From the NCBI GenBank assembly GCA_001725415.1, contig MEGH01000099.1, forward strand, positions 26,967-90,966: 64,000 nt of DNA, written 5' to 3'. The translations under genes and the position numbers were made by a program. A model generated the notes under the pieces. The model had not been told where the DNA came from and did not search any database. It saw only the letters and a program-made list of their open reading frames with translations. This stretch comes from Pseudonocardia sp. SCN 73-27. GTDB lineage: Bacteria; Actinomycetota; Actinomycetes; Mycobacteriales; Pseudonocardiaceae. Of the stretch, positions 42,836-51,805 are shown one piece after another; the stretch's first letter is position 1; every line of letters starts with the position of its first letter.

Positions 42836-45175
42836 GTGGCGTTGTCCGAGGACCTGGACCTGCTCGACGCGTACTGGCGGGCGGCGAACTACCTGTCGGT
42901 CGGCCAGATCTACCTGCTGGACAACCCGTTGCTGCGTGAGCCGCTCCTCGCCGAGCACGTGAAACCGCGGTTGCTCGGTCACTGGGGGACGACGCCGGGG
43001 CTGAATCTGCTCTACGCACACCTGAACAGGGCGATCCGCGGGCGGGACCTGAACGCGCTCTTCGTGACCGGCCCCGGTCACGGCGGGCCGGGGCTCGTCG
43101 CGAACGCCTATCTCGAGGGCACCTACTCCGAGATCTACTCCTCCATCGGTGAGGACGAGGACGGTCTGCGGGCACTGTTCCGTCAGTTCTCGTTCCCGGG
43201 CGCAATCCCGAGCCACGTCGCGCCGGAGACCCCGGGATCGATCCACGAGGGCGGAGAGCTCGGCTACGCCCTGGTCCACGCCTACGGCGCCGTGTTCGAC
43301 AACCCGGACCTGGTGGCGCTCTGCGTCGTCGGGGACGGGGAGGCGGAGACCGGGCCGCTCGCCGCGAGCTGGCACGCGAACAAGTGGATCGACCCGCGTC
43401 GCGACGGCACCGTGCTGCCGGTCCTGCACCTCAACGGATACAAGATCGCCAACCCGACGATCCTGGCCCGCATCCCGGAGTCGGAACTCGCGGACCTGAT
43501 GCGCGGCTACGGGTACGCGCCGCGGTTCGTCACCGGGGACGACCCGATGGCCGTCCACGAGGAGCTCGCCACCACCCTCGACGACGTCCTGGACGACATC
43601 GCCGCGATCAAGGCCGACCCGCCTGCGGGCAGGCCGGCCTGGCCGATGATCGTGCTCCGTACGCCCAAGGGCTGGACGGGGCCGAAGGAGGTCGACGGCA
43701 AACGGGTGGAAGGCACCTTCCGCGCCCACCAGGTACCCCTGGCCGGCACCCGTACCGATCCCGGGCATCGCGCCCAGCTCGAGGAGTGGCTGCGCTCGTA
43801 CCGCCCGGAGGAGCTCTTCGACGCGGACGGCAGGCTGATTCCCGAGCTGCGGGCGCTGGCGCCCGAGGGTGCGCGGCGGATGAGCGCGAACCCGCACACC
43901 AACGGCGGCCTGCTGCTGCGTGACCTGGCGCTGCCGGACTTCCGGGACTACGCCGTCGATGTCGCGGCGCCGGGTTCGGACACCAGTGCCGCGACCGCGG
44001 TACTCGGTGAGTTCCTCCGTGACGTCGTCGCCCGCAACGCCGACCGTTTCCGGCTCTTCGGGCCGGACGAGGTCGCGTCCAACCGTCTTCAGGCCGCATT
44101 CGAGGTGACCGACCGGGCGTGGAACGCCTCCGTGGTCGAGGGCGACGAGCACCTCGCCCCGGACGGGCGCGTCATGGAGGTGCTGTCGGAGCATCTGTGC
44201 CAGGGCTGGCTCGAGGGCTACCTGCTGACCGGCCGCCACGGGCTGTTCACCAGCTACGAGGCGTTCATCCACATCGTCGACTCGATGCTCAACCAGCACG
44301 CCAAGTGGCTCAAGACCACCCGGCACATCCCGTGGCGGGCGCCGATCGCGTCGTTGAACTACCTGCTGTCGAGCCACGTCTGGCGCCAGGACCACAACGG
44401 TTTCTCCCACCAGGATCCTGGCTTCCTCGACCACGTCATCAACAAGAAGGCCGAGATCACCCGGGTCTACCTGCCGCCGGACACCAACACCCTGCTGTCG
44501 ACGATGGACCACTGCCTGCGGAGCAGGCACTACGTCAACGTCGTCGTGGCCGGCAAACAGCCGCAGCTGACCTACCTGTCGATGGACGAGGCGATCGCGC
44601 ACTGCACGCGCGGTCTGGGCATCTGGGAGTGGGCGTCGAACCCGTCCGACGACACCGTCGGCGACCCGGACGTCGTGCTCGCCTGCTGCGGTGACGTGCC
44701 CACGCTGGAGACCCTCGCGGCGGCGAAGCTGCTGCGCGAGCACCTGCCCGAGCTGAAGGTCCGGGTGGTCAACGTCGTCGACCTCATGCGGCTCCAGCCC
44801 GAACGCGAGCACCCACACGGGCTCTCGGACCGGGAGTTCGACGCGCTGTTCACCGTCGACAAGCCGGTGATCTTCGCGTTCCACGGCTACCCGTGGCTGA
44901 TCCACCGGCTGACCTACTCCCGGACGGGCCACACCAACCTGCACGTGCGCGGCTACAAGGAGGAGGGCACGACCACCACCCCCTTCGACATGGTCATGCT
45001 CAACGACCTCGACAGGTTCCACCTGGTCATGGACGTCATCGACCGCGTCCCCAGCCTCGGCTCCACCGCCGCGGCGCTGCGTCAGCGGATGTCCGACGCC
45101 CGTCTCGCCGCCCGCGCGTACACCCGCGAACACGGCGAGGACGACCCGGAGATCACCGACTGGCGGTGGGAGTGA
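42836..45175 (+). CDS. xfp: Xylulose-5-phosphate/fructose-6-phosphate phosphoketolase
   Basis: About 779 residues, normal for the family. [20 protein letters not shown] at the N-terminus, [28 protein letters not shown] and [13 protein letters not shown] (TPP motif GDG...) are diagnostic. It splits ketose phosphates with Pi into acetyl-phosphate and glyceraldehyde-3-P or erythrose-4-P. The next gene, acetate kinase (GTGA overlap), turns acetyl-P into acetate and ATP. The start codon is not certain: GTG at 42836, GTG at 42830 and TTG at 42842 are all close. Confidence 0.93.
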   Translation: MALSEDLDLLDAYWRAANYLSVGQIYLLDNPLLREPLLAEHVKPRLLGHWGTTPGLNLLYAHLNRAIRGRDLNALFVTGPGHGGPGLVANAYLEGTYSEIYSSIGEDEDGLRALFRQFSFPGAIPSHVAPETPGSIHEGGELGYALVHAYGAVFDNPDLVALCVVGDGEAETGPLAASWHANKWIDPRRDGTVLPVLHLNGYKIANPTILARIPESELADLMRGYGYAPRFVTGDDPMAVHEELATTLDDVLDDIAAIKADPPAGRPAWPMIVLRTPKGWTGPKEVDGKRVEGTFRAHQVPLAGTRTDPGHRAQLEEWLRSYRPEELFDADGRLIPELRALAPEGARRMSANPHTNGGLLLRDLALPDFRDYAVDVAAPGSDTSAATAVLGEFLRDVVARNADRFRLFGPDEVASNRLQAAFEVTDRAWNASVVEGDEHLAPDGRVMEVLSEHLCQGWLEGYLLTGRHGLFTSYEAFIHIVDSMLNQHAKWLKTTRHIPWRAPIASLNYLLSSHVWRQDHNGFSHQDPGFLDHVINKKAEITRVYLPPDTNTLLSTMDHCLRSRHYVNVVVAGKQPQLTYLSMDEAIAHCTRGLGIWEWASNPSDDTVGDPDVVLACCGDVPTLETLAAAKLLREHLPELKVRVVNVVDLMRLQPEREHPHGLSDREFDALFTVDKPVIFAFHGYPWLIHRLTYSRTGHTNLHVRGYKEEGTTTTPFDMVMLNDLDRFHLVMDVIDRVPSLGSTAAALRQRMSDARLAARAYTREHGEDDPEITDWRWE

Positions 45176-46197
45176 CCCGCGTCCTCGTCGTCAACGCCGG
45201 GTCCTCCTCCCTGAAGCTGCGGCTCCTCGGCCCCGACGACACCGTGGAGCGGACGGCCGAGGACCTGGCCGAGGTGCGCGACTGGCCCACACCGGACGCG
45301 GTCGGGCACCGGATCGTGCACGGCGGCATCCGGTTCACCGATCCCGTCGTCGTGGACCGGGATGTGCGGGCGGCACTCGACGAGCTCACCGCGCTGGCCC
45401 CGCTGCACCAGCCCAAGTCTCTCGACGGGCTCGACGCCGTGTCCGCGCAGTATCCGGACGTTCCCGCGGTGGCCTGCTTCGACACGGCCTTCCATGCCGC
45501 GATCCCCGACGCCGCGGCGACCTACGCGGTCCCCGCGCAGTGGCGCGAGCGGTACGCCATCCGCCGCTACGGTTTCCACGGCCTCTCCCACGCCGGGTGC
45601 GCGCGGCAGGTCGCCGACCTGACCGGGGCACGGCGGATCGTCACGGCCCACCTCGGCGCGGGTGCGTCGCTGTGTGCCGTGCTCGACGGCCGCAGCGTCG
45701 ACACCACGATGGGCTTCACCCCGCTGGAGGGGCTGGTCATGGCCACCCGCTCCGGCAGCGTCGACCCGGGTCTCGTGCTGTGGCTGACCGAGCACGAAGG
45801 GCTCTCGCCGCACGAGGTCGCCGAGACCCTGGAGAAGAAGTCGGGCCTGCTCGCCCTCGCCGGCACCGCCGACCTGCGGGAGGTCGACGCGGACTCCCTC
45901 GCCATGCAGGTCTACGTCCACCGGATCGCCGCCGGCGTTGCCGCGATGGCGGCCTCGGCGGGTGGGCTGGAGGCGCTGGCCTTCACCGGCGGCGTCGGCG
46001 AGAACTCCACGGTCGTGCGCGCGAAGGTCGCCGAGCGGCTCGCGTTCCTCGGGGTGGCGGTGGACGACCCCGGCACGACCGACGGCGAGATCACTGCCCG
46101 GGGCGCGGCGGTACGGGTGCTGGTCGTCCCCGCACGGGAGGACCTCGAGATCGCCCGCGGCACCCGGAACGCCCTGCAGCGCCACGGCACCGGATGA
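45172..46197 (+). CDS. ackA: Acetate kinase
   Basis: 341 residues, shorter than the usual ~400 because the N-terminal domain lacks an ~50-residue insertion. The catalytic pieces are present: [14 protein letters not shown] (Asn and phosphate loop), GHRIVHGG (Arg), ACFDTAFHA (Asp), [10 protein letters not shown] (His), [19 protein letters not shown] and a C-terminal [10 protein letters not shown] (Glu). Makes ATP from acetyl-P produced by the preceding phosphoketolase. Start GTG within the phosphoketolase stop. Stop overlaps the AspT start. Confidence 0.9.
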   Translation: MTRVLVVNAGSSSLKLRLLGPDDTVERTAEDLAEVRDWPTPDAVGHRIVHGGIRFTDPVVVDRDVRAALDELTALAPLHQPKSLDGLDAVSAQYPDVPAVACFDTAFHAAIPDAAATYAVPAQWRERYAIRRYGFHGLSHAGCARQVADLTGARRIVTAHLGAGASLCAVLDGRSVDTTMGFTPLEGLVMATRSGSVDPGLVLWLTEHEGLSPHEVAETLEKKSGLLALAGTADLREVDADSLAMQVYVHRIAAGVAAMAASAGGLEALAFTGGVGENSTVVRAKVAERLAFLGVAVDDPGTTDGEITARGAAVRVLVVPAREDLEIARGTRNALQRHGTG

Positions 46198-47921
46198 TGG
46201 ACTGGTTCTCCCGCGCCCTCGTCGGGCACTCCGAGATCGCGGTGCTGCTCGCCGTCGGCCTCGGTTTCGCGCTCGGCCGGCTGCGCTACCGGTCGATCTC
46301 CCTCGGCGCCGTCACCGGCACCCTGATCGTCGGGGTGGTGCTCGGAGCACTGGTCACGGTGCACCGCCCCGACGGCACGGTGGCGACACTGTCGGTGGAC
46401 GGGCCGGCCAAGAACATCTTCTTCCTGCTGTTCCTGTTCGCGCTCGGGATCCGTCTCGGTCCCCAGTTCGTCGCCGGCCTCAGGGGAACCGGTGCGCCCC
46501 AAGCGGTGTTCGCCGTCGTCCTGGCGTTGGTGGGCTTCGGCGTGGTCCTGGTCGTCGCGGCGGTGACCGGGCTGAACCCGGGGCTGGCCGCGGGGATCGC
46601 CGGCGGCGGGCTCACCCAGTCCGCGATCGTCGGCGTCGCGCAGGGCTCCATCGCCGGCCTGGCGCAGGACCCCGCCACACTGAAGGAGTGGAGCGACCTG
46701 GTCCCGGTCGCCTACGCCGTCACCTACCTCTTCGGGACGATCGGCACCGCCCTGTACTGCGCGAACGTCGCGCCTCGGCTGCTCGGGATCACCGACCTCC
46801 CCGCCGCCGCGGCCGCGCTGGAGCGTCGGCTCGGGCTCGCCCGGACCTCCCCGGACGTCCAGACCGCCTACCTCGACATCACCCGCCGCGCCTACCGGCT
46901 CACCACCCTGCCGCCCGACGTCACCACCGCCGCCGATCTCGAGCAGCACCTGCGCTCGGGCGACCACCACGTCTTCGTCGCCCGGATCCGCACCGACGCC
47001 GGCCCGGCCGACGCGACCCCCGCCACCCCGCTCGCACCCGGATGTTCGGTGGTGCTCACCGCGCGCCGGATCGACCTGTTCGCCGCGTCGCTCGCGGGCG
47101 TCGCCGAAGAGGTCGACGACCCCGAGCTGTTGGGCTTCGCGATCGAGGACCTGTGGGTCGTCGTCAGCGCCCGGGGCGCCACCGGGCGAACCGTCGGACA
47201 GCTCCGCGCCGACCCGGGATTCCGCCGCATCTATCTGCGCGGGCTCCGCCGCAGCGGCCACGACCTCCCGGTCGGCGACGCCGTCACCCTCCACTCCGGC
47301 GACGAGGTCCGGCTACAGGGGCCGTTGCCCCTGCTGGAGTCGGTGATCCCGCTGGTCGGACACGCCGAACGGGCGAGGGTCGAGTCGAGCATGGTCGTCC
47401 TCGGCCTCGGGATCGCCGCGGGTGCGCTGATCGGCGTCCCCGCGCTGCGCGCCGGCGGCATTCCCGTCGGGCTCTCGACGAGCGTCGGCGCCCTGCTCGT
47501 CGGGCTGCTCGTCGGCTGGTATCGCACCCGTCGCCCCCTGCTGGCCCGGATCCCGCCCGCCGCGGACTGGTTCCTCGAGTCCGCCGGACTCGCGTTCTTC
47601 ATCGCCATGGTCGGCATATCCGCCGGGCCGTCGTTCGTCTCCGGGCTCACCCGCTACGGCGTCGGCATCCTGCTGGCCGGCGTCGTGGTCACGCTGGTGC
47701 CGCTCGTGGTGATGACCCTGCTCGCGCGCTGGGTGTTCCGCTTCGACCCGGTCGTCGCCCTCGGCGTCCTCGCCGGCTCCCGCTCGTCCTCACCGGCCGC
47801 AGGCGCCCTGCGGGACGCCTCGCGCAGCTCGGTCCCCATGCTCGGTTACACCGTCCCCTACGCGGTGGCCAACATCGTCCTGACCGTCGGCGGCGCCGTC
47901 GTCGTCGCCCTGACCGCCTGA
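46194..47921 (+). CDS. aspT: Aspartate:alanine antiporter (AspT/AAEx family)
   Basis: 575 residues with two five-TM blocks (residues ~10-185 and ~395-575) separated by a soluble ~200-residue region with two TrkA-C-like domains: the AspT/YidE/YbjL duplication architecture. IAGGGLTQSAIVGVAQG and GSRSSSPAAGALRDASRSSVPMLGYTVPYA are the conserved pore loops of each half. AspT exchanges external Asp for internal Ala. Directly upstream of AsdA (15-bp gap), so the specific assignment is well supported by context. Confidence 0.88.
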   Translation: MMDWFSRALVGHSEIAVLLAVGLGFALGRLRYRSISLGAVTGTLIVGVVLGALVTVHRPDGTVATLSVDGPAKNIFFLLFLFALGIRLGPQFVAGLRGTGAPQAVFAVVLALVGFGVVLVVAAVTGLNPGLAAGIAGGGLTQSAIVGVAQGSIAGLAQDPATLKEWSDLVPVAYAVTYLFGTIGTALYCANVAPRLLGITDLPAAAAALERRLGLARTSPDVQTAYLDITRRAYRLTTLPPDVTTAADLEQHLRSGDHHVFVARIRTDAGPADATPATPLAPGCSVVLTARRIDLFAASLAGVAEEVDDPELLGFAIEDLWVVVSARGATGRTVGQLRADPGFRRIYLRGLRRSGHDLPVGDAVTLHSGDEVRLQGPLPLLESVIPLVGHAERARVESSMVVLGLGIAAGALIGVPALRAGGIPVGLSTSVGALLVGLLVGWYRTRRPLLARIPPAADWFLESAGLAFFIAMVGISAGPSFVSGLTRYGVGILLAGVVVTLVPLVVMTLLARWVFRFDPVVALGVLAGSRSSSPAAGALRDASRSSVPMLGYTVPYAVANIVLTVGGAVVVALTA

Positions 47922-47935
47922 ACGGGGACACGTCC

Positions 47936-49543
47936 ATGACCGAGCTCAGCCGCGCCGACATCCGCGCGCTGCAGACCCTCTCCCCGTTCGAGCTGAAGGA
48001 GAAGCTGCGCGAGATCGCCGGCGAACACGAGGGCCGCACCGCGTTCCAGCAGCTCAACGCCGGCCGCGGCAACCCAAACTTCATCGCGCCCACGCCCCGC
48101 GAGGCGTTCTTCCGGCTCGGGTTCTTCGCCCTCGAGGAATGCCGGGCCACCGTGACCTGGGACCCCGAGCTCGTCGGTGTCCCGCAGAAGGACGGCATCG
48201 CCGCCCGGTTCCGCGACTGGCTCGACACGCACACCGGCGAGAGCGGCGTCGACCTCCTGCGCCGTGTCCTCGACCTCGGTGTCGACGAGTACGGCTACGA
48301 CCCCGACGCGTTCGTCTGGGAGTTCGCCGACGCCGTCATCGGCGACCACTACCCGGCGCCGGACCGGATGCTGCGCCACGCCGAGGACGTCGTGCGCCGC
48401 TACCTCCACCAGGAGATGGGTGCCGGGATCGGCCCCGTCGACCTGTTCGCCGTCGAGGGCGGGACCGCCGCGATCTGCTACATCCTGGACACGCTCGTGA
48501 CGAACCGGCTTCTCCAGCGGGGTGATCGCGTCGCCGTCATGACCCCGATCTTCACCCCGTACCTGGAGATCGCCCACCTCTCCGAGTACGGCTTCGACGT
48601 CGTCCGCATCCACGCCGAGCCCGACACGTGGCAGTACCCGGACGCGGAGATCGACCGGTTGCGCGACCGTTCCGTCAAGGCTCTGCTCTGCGTGAACCCC
48701 ACGAACCCGCCGTCGGTGTCCGTCGCCACCAGCGCCCTCGAACGCATCGCCGGCATCGTCGCCGAGGACAACCCCGACCTCGTCGTCGTCACCGACGACG
48801 TCTACGCCACGTTCATCGACGGCTTCACCTCGCTCGCCGCCCTCATCCCGCGCAACACCGTGCTCGTCTACTCGTTCTCGAAGTACTTCGGCGCGACCGG
48901 CTGGCGCCTCGGCGTCGTCGGCGTCTCGCCGGACACGGTCCTCGACGAGCTCATCGCCCGGCTGCCCGAACAGGACGGACAAGCCCTCGACGCCCGCTAC
49001 GCCACACTCAGCCTCACTCCACGCGACATCAAGTTCGTCGACCGCCTCGTCGCCGACTCCCGCGACGTCGCCCTCAACCACACCGCAGGCCTGTCGCAAC
49101 CCCAGCAGCTGCAGATGCTGCTGTTCGCCGCCTACTGCCTCCTCGACGACACCGACCACTACAAGCAGCAGGCACAGGCGCTCATCCGCCGCCGGCTCGG
49201 CGACCTGCTCGACGGCATGCGGATCACGCTGCCCGAGGACCCGCAGCGCGTCGGCTACTACGTCGAGCTCGACCTGCTCGGCTACGCCCGCCGCCACTAC
49301 GGACCCGAGTTCGTCGCGTTCCTGCAAGCCAACTACGAACCCACCGACATTCTCTTCCGGCTCGCCGACCAGACCGGCGTGATCGCCCTCAACGGCGGCG
49401 GATTCGACGCACCGCTCTGGTCGATCCGGCTGTCCATCGCCAACCTGCGCGACCACCAGTACGCCGAGATCGGCCGCGCCGTCCGCACGGTGGCCGAGGA
49501 GTACCTCACCGAGTGGCGGGCGAGGACAGGCGTCGACGATTGA
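47936..49543 (+). CDS. asdA: Aspartate 4-decarboxylase (bifunctional aminotransferase/decarboxylase)
   Basis: 535 residues, fold-type I PLP enzyme longer than plain aspartate aminotransferases, as typical for AsdA. AFQQLNAGRGNPNFIAPTPR at the N-terminus, VEGGTAAICYILD, NPTNPPSVS, TDDVYATF, and SFSKYFGATGWRLG with the PLP Lys316 are visible. It converts L-Asp to L-Ala and CO2, consuming a cytosolic proton. With AspT this yields a proton-motive metabolic cycle. Forms one operon with the phosphoketolase, acetate kinase and AspT genes. Confidence 0.92.
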   Translation: MTELSRADIRALQTLSPFELKEKLREIAGEHEGRTAFQQLNAGRGNPNFIAPTPREAFFRLGFFALEECRATVTWDPELVGVPQKDGIAARFRDWLDTHTGESGVDLLRRVLDLGVDEYGYDPDAFVWEFADAVIGDHYPAPDRMLRHAEDVVRRYLHQEMGAGIGPVDLFAVEGGTAAICYILDTLVTNRLLQRGDRVAVMTPIFTPYLEIAHLSEYGFDVVRIHAEPDTWQYPDAEIDRLRDRSVKALLCVNPTNPPSVSVATSALERIAGIVAEDNPDLVVVTDDVYATFIDGFTSLAALIPRNTVLVYSFSKYFGATGWRLGVVGVSPDTVLDELIARLPEQDGQALDARYATLSLTPRDIKFVDRLVADSRDVALNHTAGLSQPQQLQMLLFAAYCLLDDTDHYKQQAQALIRRRLGDLLDGMRITLPEDPQRVGYYVELDLLGYARRHYGPEFVAFLQANYEPTDILFRLADQTGVIALNGGGFDAPLWSIRLSIANLRDHQYAEIGRAVRTVAEEYLTEWRARTGVDD

Positions 49544-49617
49544 CCGGCTTCGTACGATCATCCGGAAGCTGCCGGCAACTCCACGCGACGACTGCCTCGT
49601 CGCTCGATCCGAAGCGA

Positions 49618-50052
49618 GTGTCGATGACCGTTCCCCGAGCGCACCGGCCGGGCAGTGTCACCCTCGTCGTCGTCCTGACGTGGATATCGGCGCTTCTGTC
49701 GAGCCTGTGGGGACTCATCATCCTGCTGCTGTCCCCCGCCACGGGCAGCCTCGCCTACGGCCGGGCCTACTTCGTGGTGGGGGTGGTGCTACTGGTCTTC
49801 GGCCTGATCACCGCAGCGGTCGCCTCCCGGCTGGGCAAGGGCGGCAACGGTGCCAGGATGCTCGTCTCCGCGCTCCAGGTGTTGCAGATCGCCGGAGCGA
49901 TCGCCGGGATCGCCACCGCCGGAGGCACGTCCACCGTCGGTCAATCCGTCCTCACGATCGTCCTCGCCTTCGCCATCCTCGGCCTGCTGTGGAACAGCCG
50001 GGCCAACGCCTTCTTCGCCGCCGCCCCGCAGGACCGCACTACGCAGAGGTAG
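49618..50052 (+). CDS. Small four-TM membrane protein
   Basis: About 142-144 residues (ATG 49624 or GTG 49618). Four hydrophobic segments (SVTLVVVLTWISALLSSLWGL; AYFVVGVVLLVFGLITAAV; VLQIAGAIAGIA; SVLTIVLAFAILGLLW) and a polar tail. No family recognised; it resembles small actinobacterial DUF-type membrane proteins. It sits after AsdA with a 74-bp gap. Any link to the energy operon is unproven. Confidence 0.65.
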   Translation: MSMTVPRAHRPGSVTLVVVLTWISALLSSLWGLIILLLSPATGSLAYGRAYFVVGVVLLVFGLITAAVASRLGKGGNGARMLVSALQVLQIAGAIAGIATAGGTSTVGQSVLTIVLAFAILGLLWNSRANAFFAAAPQDRTTQR

Positions 50053-50237
50053 TCACACGCTCACAGCGCTGGGCGCCGAGGATCGGACAGCAGCGCCTTC
50101 GGGCCCGGCGACACCTCGACGAGGTCGTGTCGGCGCTTCGTGATCGGGTCGACGCCCGCGAAGAGCGTCCGCGTCACACCTTGTGCCACGTCACCGGCAG
50201 CCGCTGGGAACGGCTGTACGTTTCAGCTGTTCAGCGG

Positions 50238-50282
50238 TGGTGGAGACGAGGGGAATCGAACCCCTAACCCCGCCTTGCAAAG
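50238..50282 (-). repeat. 3' half of a second, different tRNA (anticodon-loop TTTGCAA)
   Basis: On the minus strand: an anticodon-loop-like TTTGCAA (would be TGC, Ala), a variable loop, T-arm AGGGGTTCGATTCCCCT, acceptor CGTCTCC, then A-CCA. The 5' half does not follow at higher coordinates, so it is not a full tRNA. It is most likely an att fragment left by an element targeting another tRNA. No partner copy is seen. The tRNA identity is uncertain. Nothing else is seen in 50053-50318. Confidence 0.6.
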
Positions 50283-50318
50283 GAAATCGGTCATGTGACG
50301 TGCGTTGTACTTGCCCGG

Positions 50319-50933
50319 TCAGAGCAACCCGGCGGTCCGCTTCTTGCCTGAGATGCCTCCGGACGCGAACACTTCATTGCCATGGACAGCGCCATCGCGT
50401 CCATACTGGACAGTCATGTAGGCCACTCGGGGACATAATCTCCGCCGAGCGCCGCACTCGGCGGGGCCCGCTGCACGCGTAGGACCGGCATTCCGGGCCG
50501 CATCGTCCCCGGCTGGGGTCGAGGTGACAGCCCTTGAACCGCACGACACCCCCATTCCGGGCAGCTGGCTGGTCGGCCGCGGGCGAGTCGGCGGCTGCGG
50601 GGCTGATCGCTGCCGCGGCGGCGACTGCCCGGCCGCGTGCTGCTGCGCCAGCATCGCGACGAACGCGGCTCGGTGCTCGGGCTCGACCAGCTGGGCCCAG
50701 CCAGCGTGCATCCGTGGCACGGTCTCGCCCGGCCACTGGGAGTAGAACGGCGGGCTCAGTGGTAGTGGTGGCGCGGCGCCCCTGCCCCGAGCGTCTCGAA
50801 CATCCATCGCGAACGCCCAACCCAGCCAGATGAAGATGCCGATGACCCCGACGCCGATCAGGCCCATCACTACCGAGACGGTCGTCGGCTGCGTGAACAT
50901 CTGGACGATGAACGCGACGGCGAAGACCAACAC
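50319..50933 (-). CDS. Mobile-element small membrane protein, 3' end uncertain
   Basis: The reading frame starts at a GTG overlapping the previous small gene's end and encodes two membrane segments (VLVFAVAFIVQMF; VSVVMGLIGVGVIGIFIWLGWAFAM). A conserved-looking GWAQLVEPEHRAAFVAMLAQQHAAG helix and a Pro/Gln-rich stretch follow. Beyond about 50560 the frame looks non-coding and passes through a terminator-like hairpin at 50442-50464, so the true stop may have been lost by frameshift. It belongs with the small genes at 50939-51339, a set seen in actinomycete integrative elements. Confidence 0.5.
   Translation of the reverse strand: MLVFAVAFIVQMFTQPTTVSVVMGLIGVGVIGIFIWLGWAFAMDVRDARGRGAAPPLPLSPPFYSQWPGETVPRMHAGWAQLVEPEHRAAFVAMLAQQHAAGQSPPRQRSAPQPPTRPRPTSQLPGMGVSCGSRAVTSTPAGDDAARNAGPTRAAGPAECGARRRLCPRVAYMTVQYGRDGAVHGNEVFASGGISGKKRTAGLL
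50442..50464 (-). terminator. Hairpin terminator of the mobile-element small-gene operon
   Basis: Perfect 8-bp stem CCGCCGAG/CTCGGCGG with a 7-nt loop. It falls inside the overlong 3' end of the preceding reading frame. Confidence 0.5.
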
Positions 50934-50938
50934 GCAGA

Positions 50939-51055
50939 TCAGGTGAGCACCGCGCTTGCGGGCGTCATGGGCTTGGCGGGCCGCTCGCGTCCGCCGCCGA
51001 TCGGGGCGCTGTAGCTGAACGGCCCCGGCAGCGGGATGTTGACTCGAAACGGCAC
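50939..51055 (-). CDS. Very small mobile-element protein
   Basis: 38 residues from a GTG: VPFRVNIPLPGPFSYSAPIG then a basic, Pro-rich tail ending SAVLT. It lies between two other small element genes, 5 bp from the downstream GTG. The N-terminal pattern (PFRV-LPGPF-YS-PIG) looks like a conserved short protein of actinomycete integrative elements; this is from memory. Function unknown. Confidence 0.4.
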   Translation of the reverse strand: MPFRVNIPLPGPFSYSAPIGGGRERPAKPMTPASAVLT

Positions 51056-51117
51056 GTCGGATCGTTCGGACAGGCAGGGACGCTCGTTACACCGCGGCGG
51101 CTTCGGGGCGACGCCGG

Positions 51118-51339
51118 TCAGGGTGACGACGACGGCGTGGTGTCGCGGGCCGCCCACAGCAGCCGCACGAGCGGCGCCACCGTCGGCACGCCCCACCCGG
51201 CCAGTCACTCGATCGCGGCCGGCTGCCGGGCCGATACGTCGATACCGTCGAAGGGCTCCAGTAGCGCGGTCACCTTGTCGAGGTGCACAGCCCGCTCCCA
51301 CGCGTGCGGCTCGCGGTCACGGAGGTGGTCGAACCGCAC
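51118..51339 (-). pseudogene. Small mobile-element gene with internal TGA
   Basis: The GTG at 51339 has AGGAGG 5 nt upstream and encodes RFDHLRDREPHAWERAVHL, DKVTALLEPFDGIDVSARQP and AAIE, then TGA at 51205-51207. The same frame continues LAGWGVPTVAPLVRLLWAARD to a proper stop at 51118. A single TGG-to-TGA change at a Trp position (IE-W-LAGWG) explains it. Without it the protein would be 73 residues. No function can be assigned beyond element-associated. Confidence 0.6.
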
Positions 51340-51587
51340 CGCAGCCTCCTACGGCACCGCCACCATCGCCGACATGGGCACCATCACCCTTACCTGGCAG
51401 TACTAGTTGCCCACGACGCCGGCGCAGGGGCGACCGTGACGGACAGCGCCTCGGTGCCCGGCCAAGACCGTTCAGTGCCGATCGGCACCATGGGCATGAT
51501 TGTGCAGCAGTGGCGGGCGTCTTCGTACACCAGAGACGCCTGCCCACTCCTGCCTGCCGTGCACGTAGTGACGAACGCACACCACGA

Positions 51588-51641
51588 GGAGGCCACGCCA
51601 CACCGGCCTGACCAACGCAAATCTTCCAGAAGGAGGCCACG
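51588..51641 (+). repeat. Two GGAGGCCACG direct repeats, left of att copy 3
   Basis: GGAGGCCACG at 51588-51597 and 51632-51641, same orientation as those around att copy 2, ending 55 bp from the att core. The region 51340-51695 has no gene that I can support. Confidence 0.55.
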
Positions 51642-51695
51642 CCCCAGAGAGGTTCGCGACCAAGACGCCGACATAACGCCCTGACCTGCGAAAAT

Positions 51696-51741
51696 GGAGC
51701 CGCCTTGGGGAGTCGAACCCCAGACCTACGCATTACGAGAA
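51696..51741 (-). repeat. tRNA-Thr(CGT) 3' half, att-like copy 3
   Basis: Identical over 46 bp to 38807-38852. Reads on the minus strand from the CTCGTAA anticodon loop to AGGCGGC-TCC, here followed by A (complete CCA). The 5' tRNA half is missing. It marks the right end of block B and the left end of the next element, whose other end is not seen in the window. Confidence 0.8.
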
Positions 51742-51805
51742 AATGTGTCGTTAGCTACATGAAGCCCATGTCGTCCATCGGTGCACGTCAGCGAGTTCAG
51801 CGTGC

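Noticed and set aside
51118-51339. Selenocysteine insertion at the internal TGA
   Set aside because: The position fits Trp, no SECIS-like hairpin was recognised, and the neighbouring element gene shows the same kind of decay.
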